Part shown: positions 1 through 4,668 of the stretch, piece after piece
How positions within the stretch are numbered: the first letter of the stretch is position 1
Layout of the letters: each line of letters begins with the position of its first letter
Origin: B1SED10-16 sp046498365
GTDB lineage: Bacteria > Desulfobacterota > Desulfobacteria > Desulfobacterales > Desulfosalsimonadaceae
Reading direction: 5' to 3'
Assembly (NCBI GenBank): GCA_046498365.1
Contig: JAWOAV010000150.1
Span: 1 to 6,069, forward strand
Length of the DNA stretch: 6,069 nucleotides
Notes under the pieces: model-generated
Seen by the model: only the letters and a program-made list of their open reading frames with translations
What the model was told of the DNA's origin: nothing
Database searches by the model: none
Position numbers and translations under genes: made by a program

Positions 1-43
1 GCCAGGGGATGAATCCTCGAGGACCGAGGGTGACGACCGGTGA
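1..43 (+). CDS. 3' end of an upstream haloarchaeal gene (partial)
   Basis: The frame beginning at base 2 is open from the window edge and stops at TGA 41-43, giving the acidic tail PGDESSRTEGDDR. The stop overlaps the next gene's GTG start by four bases (GTGA, 40-43), the usual layout of translationally coupled genes. The other two frames also lack an early start, so the choice rests on the overlap and the acidic composition typical of haloarchaeal protein ends. Too little is visible to assign a function. Confidence 0.4.
   Translation, partial: PGDESSRTEGDDR
26..33 (+). promoter_or_regulatory. Shine-Dalgarno-like site for the DUF7504 gene
   Basis: GAGGGTGA lies 6 nt before the GTG at 40 and resembles the archaeal 16S-complementary GGAGGTGA. 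It supports the GTG start, which is also the first start codon after the in-frame TGA at 31-33. Confidence 0.45.
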
Positions 44-633
44 GCTATCGGATAGATGACCTACGTACGATCTCGTCGTTCGACGACGGTGTGAGTCTAC
101 TGATGACGGGACCGTCGACGCTGACCGATGAGATCGTACTCGACGCCGTCGCGCCCGGTGAAGGCGAACGAGCAGTCATCATCACGATGACCACGGGCGC
201 GGAAACCGTGATCAAAGAGCTCGAGCACCGCGGCGTGGCGCGCGAGCGGATCGGCATCATCGACTGCACGAACGCCGACAGTAACGTGTCGGATGTCCCG
301 GTTCGACAGTTGAACTCGCCAGGTGACCTGACCGGAATCAGCCTCGAATTCGCAAAGCTCCTCGGCCAGAACGGAGACGCCCGATCCACCCGTGTCCGAG
401 TCGGGGTGCTGTCGGTTTCGACCGCGCTCATGTACACCGAACTCCGGACCATGTTTCGCTTCCTTCACGTGTTTACCGCGCGAATCAGATCCGGCGGTAT
501 GTTCGGCGTGTTCTCCCTCGATCCGACGATGCACGACGAAAAGACACACAACACGATACGAGCGGTCTTCGACTGCGAAGCGAGCGTGGACGAGAACGGC
601 GTGTCGGTGGCCGGATCCGGCTTCGAACGATAG
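40..633 (+). CDS. DUF7504 family (RAD55/KaiC-like, degenerate P-loop) haloarchaeal protein
   Basis: This 197-residue protein matches the pattern I know from haloarchaeal proteins often labelled 'RecA-superfamily ATPase' or DUF7504. It opens with a beta-strand/loop like a Walker A region at residues 20-31 (LLMTGPSTLTDE), but the GK[T/S] lysine is absent, so ATP hydrolysis is unlikely. A DLTG motif follows at 96-99. The most typical block is VLSVSTALMYTELRTMFRFLH (about 123-143), then GVFSLDPTMHD at 156-166 near the position of a Walker B strand. There is no signal peptide or membrane segment, so it should be cytoplasmic. The GTG start is supported by a Shine-Dalgarno-like site and a GTGA overlap with the upstream gene, suggesting an operon. 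It converges on the HD-domain gene with 56 bp between their stop codons. The molecular role is unknown; a regulatory or signalling role is only a guess from the RAD55-like fold. Confidence 0.82.
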   Translation: MSYRIDDLRTISSFDDGVSLLMTGPSTLTDEIVLDAVAPGEGERAVIITMTTGAETVIKELEHRGVARERIGIIDCTNADSNVSDVPVRQLNSPGDLTGISLEFAKLLGQNGDARSTRVRVGVLSVSTALMYTELRTMFRFLHVFTARIRSGGMFGVFSLDPTMHDEKTHNTIRAVFDCEASVDENGVSVAGSGFER

Positions 634-689
634 GGGTCCGGGCCACGCGGGAGATCCTCACCGGTCCGCACGAATTCGCGGCGTTAGTA

Positions 690-1361
690 TCACATTTCGA
701 TTCGTTCGAGCAACTCACCACCGCTGTGCGTGTTGACCGCGACGATACGAACGTCGCCTTCGATGCGCGATCCCTTGAGTTTGTGTTTCAATAGCTCATC
801 GACCTGATAGACTCCCGCGGCGTCGGTCATTTCGATTTCGACCAGTACGGCCGTCTCGTCACCGGGCTGTAACGAAACCCGTCGTATCGCCCGACTCGAC
901 AGGGTGTTGATGCCGCGTCCGCCCTTCTCGTAGGGGATCCGCGATCGACCGCGTTCCATGTCGAGGGCGTCCGCGACTCTGACGACGCCGGCCTCCTGTG
1001 TCAGTGGCGTCTCCTCGGTGTGGTGACAAAGGATCGCGTGCAGCACTTCGCCTTTGAGTTTGACGCTGGAGGCGATATCGTATCGATCGAGATCTGCGAT
1101 AATTCGATCGAGGATATCCGCCGCGAGCGGGATCGAATAATACGAGTGCTCCTCGCGGTGTACTACGTGTCCGATATCGTGCAACGTTGCGGCAAGAGCG
1201 ATGATAACCGCTTCGTCGGCTTCTTCGAGACCTTGTCCGAGCGCGCCGTTGAACTCCACGTCACCCGCTTTCAACAGATCGTACAGGCGGAGTGCGGCGT
1301 TCCGAACGATCTCGATGTGTTTCTTCCCGTGGTCGTTGTATCCCATCCGCGAAACCGGGTT
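690..1361 (-). CDS. HD-domain metal-dependent phosphohydrolase, haloarchaeal, N-terminus missing
   Basis: Counting from the ATG at 1346-1344, 218 residues are visible. They hold the HD-superfamily metal ligands: H10 in DHGKKH, H56-D57 in LAATLHDIGH and D126 in VRVADALDM, with more histidines at 60, 63, 67, 103, 108 and 109. The family hydrolyses phosphate esters, often of nucleotides; the substrate here is unknown. The GRGINTLSSRAI segment (about 144-154) and the ending in RIEM resemble a conserved haloarchaeal HD protein that I recall as about 45-50 residues longer at the N-terminus. The ATG at 1346 is probably internal. The frame stays open upstream and reads NPVSR just before it, which fits the family, until about 1361 where the sequence stops looking haloarchaeal (formal stop at 1389-1391). 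The gene is therefore interrupted by the seam, not naturally short. It is soluble, with no signal peptide. Confidence 0.85.
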   Translation of the reverse strand, partial: NPVSRMGYNDHGKKHIEIVRNAALRLYDLLKAGDVEFNGALGQGLEEADEAVIIALAATLHDIGHVVHREEHSYYSIPLAADILDRIIADLDRYDIASSVKLKGEVLHAILCHHTEETPLTQEAGVVRVADALDMERGRSRIPYEKGGRGINTLSSRAIRRVSLQPGDETAVLVEIEMTDAAGVYQVDELLKHKLKGSRIEGDVRIVAVNTHSGGELLERIEM

Positions 1362-1373
1362 TGCTGCGCAGTA
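1361..1373. other. Probable chimeric junction between haloarchaeal and bacterial DNA
   Basis: To the left, the minus-strand HD protein keeps family-like sequence (NPVSRMGYNDHG) up to about 1361. To the right, the plus-strand CCG protein has family-like sequence (IRNGQIKL) from about 1373, with LRS just before it uncertain. Both genes lose their 5' parts here, in opposite orientation, with no integrase, transposase, direct repeat or tRNA nearby. Word use changes abruptly at the same place: TCGA is several-fold denser on the left. The most economical reading is an assembly or amplification chimera. Confidence 0.75.
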
Positions 1374-1777
1374 TCCGAAACGGTCAGATCAAGCTCGGCA
1401 GCCTGTCCGAGGATCTGGCAGGCAAGACCTTTGTCTATCATGATCCCTGTTATCTGGGGCGGCACAATGATATCTATGATGAACCCAGGGCGGTGCTGGA
1501 TGCCTTTGCCGGCCTGCGGCGGGTGGAAATGGAAAGAAGCCGGGACCGCTCTTTCTGCTGCGGCGGCGGCGGCCTGATGCTGTTTTATGAACCGGAAGAA
1601 GATGAGCGCATGGGCGTGCGCCGGGTGAGAATGGCCCGGGATGCCGGCGCAAGCGTGATTGTTACGGCATGCCCCTTCTGCCTGACCAACATTGAAGACG
1701 GCATCAAGGTGGCCGGACTCGAAGGCCAGCTGGAAGCCATTGATCTGTGCGAACTGGTTGCCATGCACATGCAGTAG
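1364..1777 (+). CDS. CCG-domain (HdrB/DUF224-like) Fe-S oxidoreductase, C-terminal fragment; likely EtfAB:quinone oxidoreductase partner
   Basis: About 137 residues remain of a larger protein whose 5' part is lost at the seam. They form one complete cysteine-rich CCG domain with the spacing CX35CCX36CXXC. The first Cys is in HDPCYLGRHN (codon 1448-1450), the CC pair in SFCCGGGG (1556-1561) and CXXC in TACPFC (1670-1681). This pattern binds the non-cubane [4Fe-4S] clusters of heterodisulfide reductase HdrB and is found in HdrD, GlpC and glycolate-oxidase Fe-S subunits. Position just upstream of etfBA on the same strand is typical of sulfate reducers and syntrophs. There the full-length relative is a membrane protein with heme b that carries electrons between EtfAB and menaquinone (EMO, EtfAB:methylmenaquinone oxidoreductase). 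That role is inferred from the neighbours, since the membrane half is absent here. An in-frame ATG at 1292 lies in haloarchaeal sequence and is not the real start. Confidence 0.9.
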   Translation: MRSIRNGQIKLGSLSEDLAGKTFVYHDPCYLGRHNDIYDEPRAVLDAFAGLRRVEMERSRDRSFCCGGGGLMLFYEPEEDERMGVRRVRMARDAGASVIVTACPFCLTNIEDGIKVAGLEGQLEAIDLCELVAMHMQ

Positions 1778-1793
1778 GAGAAATTCAGGTGTC

Positions 1794-1833
1794 ATGGCTG
1801 CCTTCGGGAGGTCGGGCCCGGGATGGCAGCCGT
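1794..1833 (+). other. Hairpin between the CCG gene and etfB
   Basis: GGCTGCC (1796-1802) pairs with GGCAGCC (1825-1831). The stem extends by a T-G and an A-T pair to 1794/1833, and the 22-nt loop contains the palindrome CGGGCCCG. It is followed by TTTA rather than a T-run, so it is a weak terminator candidate at best. It could set relative expression of the Fe-S gene and etfBA by partial termination or by protecting processed RNA ends. The 107-bp gap around it shows no convincing promoter. Confidence 0.4.
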
Positions 1834-1872
1834 TTATGGATTAAATAAATAGCGGAGTCTAACGAACAAGGT

Positions 1873-1880
1873 AGGGAGGA
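1873..1880 (+). promoter_or_regulatory. Ribosome binding site of etfB
   Basis: AGGGAGGA ends 4 nt before the ATG at 1885, a strong bacterial Shine-Dalgarno that fixes the start. Confidence 0.8.
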
Positions 1881-1884
1881 ACAT

Positions 1885-2673
1885 ATGGAAATTTTGGTGT
1901 GTGTCAAACGCGTTCCTGATACCGCGGAAAACGAGATCGAGATCAACAGCGATGGAAACGACATTGAAAGAGACGATTTGGTTTACTCGGTAAATGAATG
2001 GGACAATTATGCAGTGGAGGAAGCCATCCAGCTCGTTGACGAGCACGGCGGTTCCGTGACCGTGATCACCGTGGGCGATGAGGAGTCCGAGGAAGTCCTG
2101 CGCCGGGAAATGGCCATGGGCGCGGAAAAAGGCATCCTGCTCGACGATGACGCCTTTGAGGGCTCAGACGGCCGGGGTATTGCCGCGATTCTGAAGGGGG
2201 CCGTAGCAAAGGGCAACTACGATCTGATCCTCACCGGCGCCCAGGCAGATGAAGGCTATGCCCAGGTGGGCGGGATGCTGGCAGCCATGCTGGATTATCC
2301 CTATGCATCCCTGGTTAACATGATTGAGCCCGGCGACGGCAAGCTCAAGGTCGGCCGGGAAATCGAGGGCGGCAACCAGGAAGTCAACGAGATCGAACTT
2401 CCCTGCGTGCTTTCAATCCAGACGGGTATCAATGAACCCCGATACGTGGGCATCCGCGGTATTCGCAAGGTGGCTTCAGTGGATATTCCCACCATGGGAG
2501 CCTCTGATCTGGGACTGGATGCCGGCTCCGTGGGCGCGGGCGCAGCCAAGGTCAAGCGCATCGACTACTTCGTGCCTGAAATGGGCGAAGGCGCTGAAAT
2601 GCTTGAAGGCAGCACCGAAGAGATCATCGACAAACTCATTGAACTCTTAAAGTCCAAAGGAGGGATAAAGTAA
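1885..2673 (+). CDS. etfB: Electron transfer flavoprotein beta subunit
   Basis: The 262-residue length is normal for EtfB. Recognisable parts are the N-terminal MEILVCVKRVPDT strand, the VYSVNEWDNYAVEEAIQL helix (33-50, equivalent to the VNEFDxxAxEEA block), SVTVITVGDEE (57-67), DLILTGAQADEGYAQVG (113-129) in the nucleotide (AMP or second FAD) region, and VGREIEGGNQEVNEIELP (156-173), close to the EtfB signature. With EtfA it forms the soluble heterodimer that takes electrons from acyl-CoA dehydrogenases. A CCG Fe-S protein upstream suggests delivery to a membrane quinone oxidoreductase. Motifs alone do not let me decide between a bifurcating and a non-bifurcating type. It is acidic (about 52 Asp+Glu against 23 Lys+Arg by hand count), fitting a salt-adapted host. 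Its TAA overlaps the etfA start (TAATG), so the two are translationally coupled. Confidence 0.96.
   Translation: MEILVCVKRVPDTAENEIEINSDGNDIERDDLVYSVNEWDNYAVEEAIQLVDEHGGSVTVITVGDEESEEVLRREMAMGAEKGILLDDDAFEGSDGRGIAAILKGAVAKGNYDLILTGAQADEGYAQVGGMLAAMLDYPYASLVNMIEPGDGKLKVGREIEGGNQEVNEIELPCVLSIQTGINEPRYVGIRGIRKVASVDIPTMGASDLGLDAGSVGAGAAKVKRIDYFVPEMGEGAEMLEGSTEEIIDKLIELLKSKGGIK
2656..2664 (+). promoter_or_regulatory. Ribosome binding site of etfA inside the etfB end
   Basis: AAAGGAGGG lies within the last codons of etfB, 8 nt before the ATG at 2673. It supports the one-base overlap start of etfA. Confidence 0.8.
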
Positions 2674-3629
2674 TGGCCCAGATTTTTGCCTATATTCTGC
2701 ATTCAGACGGTGCGTTGGATGATACGGCCCTGGAACTGCTGGCAGCAGCCAAAAAAATCGATGCCAATGCCGATGTGACCGCTATTGTCACCGGCAGCGG
2801 TATTGACGACGCCTGCAGCAAAGCGGCCCAGGCCTACAAAACCGTATGGAAAATGGACAATGAAGCGCTTTCCTATCCCAACGCGGAAGTGGTGCGCAAA
2901 GCCCTGATCAACACCCTGCCCGCAGACGCCATTGTTTTAATGGCCCATGACACATTCGGCATGGACATGGGGCCCGGGCTTTCCATCAAGCTGGATTCGG
3001 CCTTTGCTGCCGACGTGGTGGATATCGAAGGCGTTGAGGGAAGCACCTTAAAACTTATCCGCCAGGAATTTTCCGGCCAGGTCAGCGCCCATGTGGATTG
3101 CGACATTTCCTCCGGTGCTGTGATCAACGTCCGGCCCGGGGTTTTCCAGGCCGCCGAGGGCCAGGCCGGTGAAGTGGTGGACAAATCCGGTGAAATCGGC
3201 GATGTTTCGGCCAAACGCAAGTTCATCGAGGTGCTGGAAGCAGAGGCCGGTGAAGTTGATATCACCAAGTCTGACGTGCTGGTATCGGTTGGCCGCGGCA
3301 TCGAGGATGAAGACAATCTCGAGATCGTATTCGAACTCGCCGAGGCCATGGGCGCAGACGTTTCCTGCTCCCGGCCCATCGTGGACGCCAAGTGGCTGGA
3401 AAAAGCCCGTCAGGTGGGAACTTCCGGCAAGACCGTAAAACCCAAGGTTTACATGGCCATGGGCATCAGCGGCTCGTTCCAGCACCTGGGCGGCATCAAG
3501 GGCAATCCCTTTATCATTGCCGTGAACAAAAACCCCAAGGCCCCGATTTTCCAGGTGGCAGACGTGGGCGTGGAAGCCGATATTCTGGAGTTCATCCCCG
3601 AACTCACGGAAAAAATCCAGGAACTCTAG
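2673..3629 (+). CDS. etfA: Electron transfer flavoprotein alpha subunit, FAD-binding
   Basis: The 318-residue length is typical of EtfA. The N-terminal half is the EtfA/B-like nucleotide fold. The C-terminal FAD-binding domain holds the family hallmarks in order: SRPIVD (233-238), QVGTSGK (247-253, usually QVGQTGK), YMAMGISGSFQHLGGI (260-275, the FAD-binding GISGAxQH loop) and NKNPKAPIFQVADVGVEAD (285-303, usually INKDPxAPIFxxADYG). It binds the redox FAD and pairs with EtfB to shuttle electrons from fatty-acyl-CoA oxidation. No ferredoxin domain is present at the N-terminus, unlike some clostridial EtfA proteins. It is acidic (about 50 Asp+Glu, 28 Lys+Arg by hand count). It is the last gene of its unit: a strong intrinsic terminator begins 33 bp after the stop. 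Confidence 0.96.
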   Translation: MAQIFAYILHSDGALDDTALELLAAAKKIDANADVTAIVTGSGIDDACSKAAQAYKTVWKMDNEALSYPNAEVVRKALINTLPADAIVLMAHDTFGMDMGPGLSIKLDSAFAADVVDIEGVEGSTLKLIRQEFSGQVSAHVDCDISSGAVINVRPGVFQAAEGQAGEVVDKSGEIGDVSAKRKFIEVLEAEAGEVDITKSDVLVSVGRGIEDEDNLEIVFELAEAMGADVSCSRPIVDAKWLEKARQVGTSGKTVKPKVYMAMGISGSFQHLGGIKGNPFIIAVNKNPKAPIFQVADVGVEADILEFIPELTEKIQEL

Positions 3630-3661
3630 TTTCTGCTGCGGCTTTTCGCCAAAAGAGAAAT

Positions 3662-3705
3662 AAAAACCGGCTGGTGCAGCATTTTTTGCACCAGCCGGTT
3701 TTTTT
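3662..3705. terminator. Bidirectional intrinsic terminator between etfA and the small Cys/His gene
   Basis: A perfect 17-bp stem (3662-3678 with 3687-3703, core ACCGGCTGGTGCA) encloses an 8-nt loop and runs into seven T on the plus strand. The five A at its left foot give a five-T tail on the minus strand. It lies between two convergent genes and can serve both etfBA and the gene at 3735-3944. Confidence 0.93.
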
Positions 3706-3734
3706 GTCTGAAACGCAGTTGAGATAACAGAAAA

Positions 3735-3944
3735 TTACAGTTCTTCGGGCTCGCAGAGGTATTCTGCGCTGTTTGCCGCACGGCCGCAATTTTTGCAGAC
3801 AAACTGCGGGTCGCGGACATATTTCTTGTAGTCTTCTGTATTGTTTTTCACAAACCCTACCGCACTTGCCACGCAAAGGTGGGATTCATGTCCGTAGTGC
3901 ATGTCCGGGATCTCAAAGGGCAGCGGAAAAATATCCTTTGCCAT
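3735..3944 (-). CDS. Small Cys/His-rich protein, possible zinc-ribbon, function unknown
   Basis: I do not recognise a named family with certainty. The 69-residue product begins MAKDIFPLPFEIPD, has a His/Cys cluster HYGHESHLC (H16, H19, H22, C24) and ends with CKNCGRAANSAEYLC (C50, C53, C64), which looks like a small metal site of the zinc-ribbon or rubredoxin-knuckle type. It has no signal peptide or membrane segment. I have a general impression of similar small C-terminal CKNCGR proteins in sulfate-reducing and metal-reducing Deltaproteobacteria but cannot name one. The gene is well supported: AAAGGAG lies 8 nt before the ATG, a sigma70-like promoter lies upstream, and a shared terminator lies 30 bp past its stop. 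It appears to be a single-gene unit. Confidence 0.78.
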   Translation of the reverse strand: MAKDIFPLPFEIPDMHYGHESHLCVASAVGFVKNNTEDYKKYVRDPQFVCKNCGRAANSAEYLCEPEEL

Positions 3945-3952
3945 TGTTGTCT

Positions 3953-3959
3953 CTCCTTT
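3953..3959 (-). promoter_or_regulatory. Ribosome binding site of the small Cys/His gene
   Basis: On the minus strand AAAGGAG is followed by 8 nt and then the ATG at 3944-3942. This spacing confirms the start of the 69-residue protein. Confidence 0.75.
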
Positions 3960-3977
3960 CTTATTTTTGTGATCATC

Positions 3978-4006
3978 AATATATGACTGCTGTTTTCCGC
4001 ACTCAA
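3978..4006 (-). promoter_or_regulatory. Sigma70-type promoter for the small Cys/His gene
   Basis: Read on the minus strand, TTGAGT (4006-4001) and TATATT (3983-3978) are separated by exactly 17 nt, matching -35 TTGACA (4/6) and -10 TATAAT (5/6). Transcription would start near 3971, leaving a leader of about 27 nt that contains the RBS. The promoter sits between the arms of an 8-bp inverted repeat, TGTGATCA (3968-3975) and TGATCACA (4017-4024), which may be a regulator site. Confidence 0.6.
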
Positions 4007-4060
4007 AAATTATGTCTGATCACAGGCAAAGTCAAATTCCGGTATCTTCTTGCGTTGCAG

Positions 4061-4167
4061 TCTTCGCATGCGGCAGGCCCGGGGCGGGTTGCTCCCTGCT
4101 GACCGCTTGCGCGCTCAATGCGACTCGCAACCCGCCCCGGACCTGCCGCATGGCCGGTCGCCGAAGA
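4061..4167. repeat. Palindrome 1: 26-bp arms, one mismatch, 34-nt loop
   Basis: The left arm 4067-4092 (starts CATGCGGCAGG) pairs with 4127-4152 over 26 bp with a single C/A mismatch. A further 6 bp pair outside (TCTTCG 4061-4066 with CGAAGA 4162-4167) after a 9-nt bulge. The arms are very GC-rich. There is no T-run on either side, so it is not a simple terminator. Confidence 0.88.
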
Positions 4168-4223
4168 GTCGCGCAGGGACGTGGAAAACCAATGGCTTTC
4201 ATCCTTGTTTTGGATTGGTTATT

Positions 4224-4368
4224 TAGTGCCTGAACGAAAACCGTTTTTTCCGCCAATCTCTGCGTCCGGCTCAAATTTTAATCCTCAAAATACGTCGAGT
4301 ATTCCTGCGGTTAAAATTTTCGCCGTCCTTGACCTTGACGAAAAATCCTGGTTTTCGTTCGGGCACTA
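4224..4368. repeat. Palindrome 2: 19-bp arms enclosing a nested AT-rich hairpin
   Basis: The arms 4224-4242 and 4350-4368 (core GAACGAAAACC / GGTTTTCGTTC) pair over 19 bp with one T-G wobble. Inside, AAATTTTAA (4273-4281) pairs with TTAAAATTT (4311-4319). That stem is reinforced by CGGC/GCCG (4267-4270/4322-4325) and encloses AATAC/GTATT (4289-4293/4299-4303). The composition differs sharply from the GC-rich elements on either side, suggesting an independent origin. Confidence 0.82.
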
Positions 4369-4390
4369 TTTACAAGCATCAAAGAGGTTC

Positions 4391-4564
4391 CATGGGCTAT
4401 GGGGTGGTGCCGCCCTGGCGGGCGCATTGCACGTTGGGCCGGCCAGCAGTTCTTGGCGAAGCGGAGCGGCCGCGGCCGAATTACTTCGGCCGCAGCGAAG
4501 CAAGCCTTAGAACTGCCCGGCCCGAGTGCGCGAACGCCAGGGCGGCACCACCCCATAGCCCACG
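4391..4564. repeat. Palindrome 3: perfect 27-bp terminal inverted repeats, folded along its length
   Basis: The arms 4394-4420 and 4535-4561 (GGGCTATGGGG / CCCCATAGCCC at the outer ends) match 27 of 27 bases, with one more pair at 4393/4562. Further pairs continue inward: GCAGTTCT/AGAACTGC (4446-4453/4509-4516), GGC/GCC, and a 9-bp tip stem GCGGCCGAA/TTCGGCCGC (4472-4480/4485-4493) with a TTAC loop. The 174-bp element would fold into one long hairpin. Size and perfect termini resemble a MITE or dispersed intergenic palindrome, but I see no clear target-site duplication and no transposase. Confidence 0.88.
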
Positions 4565-4668
4565 CGCAAACGGTTATTTTGGGTTTCCGGGTTTCGGGTA
4601 AAACTTCAAACAGAAGGCCTGTCTTTTGCCGGGTCAAAGGCCCGGACTTTGGCGATAAACCGTTTGCG
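4565..4668. repeat. 11-bp inverted repeat spanning the stop codon of the transglutaminase gene
   Basis: CGCAAACGGTT (4565-4575) is the exact reverse complement of AACCGTTTGCG (4658-4668). One arm lies in the last codons of the transglutaminase gene (encoding part of ...RKRFIAK) and the other abuts palindrome 3. The 82-nt spacer makes a stable RNA hairpin doubtful, so it may be chance or a trace of duplication. Confidence 0.4.

Larger units (their letters stand above)
3945..4605. other. 660-bp non-coding region with three large palindromes
   Basis: The divergently transcribed genes on either side (both minus strand, 3735-3944 and 4606-6069) leave a region without a credible gene. The first 80 bp hold the RBS and promoter of the small gene. 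From 4061 to 4564 it consists almost entirely of three consecutive inverted-repeat elements, listed separately. Open frames crossing it have low-complexity, Arg/Pro/Ala-rich translations and no RBS. The arms of the three elements do not resemble one another. Confidence 0.75.

Noticed and set aside
690..1346. ATG at 1346 as the true start of the HD protein
   Set aside because: Family-like residues (NPVSR) continue in frame upstream of it and no RBS precedes it; the gene more likely continues past the seam and is cut.
1271..1795. 174-codon minus-strand frame opposite the CCG gene
   Set aside because: It crosses the haloarchaeal/bacterial seam, is antisense to a clear CX35CCX36CXXC domain and owes its openness to codon bias.
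4118..4510. 130-codon plus-strand frame through palindromes 2 and 3
   Set aside because: It spans several inverted repeats, so its sequence is dictated by DNA symmetry rather than protein constraint; no RBS or recognisable motif.
4061..4564. Integron attC sites as an explanation of the palindromes
   Set aside because: One GTTRRRY-like string occurs (GTTGGGC, 4433-4439), but no RYYYAAC partner sits at the opposite end of any palindrome, and no integrase or cassette-like genes are present.
4391..4564. Palindrome 3 as an ordinary intrinsic terminator of the transglutaminase gene
   Set aside because: It is far too long, and neither foot of the stem is followed by a T-run.
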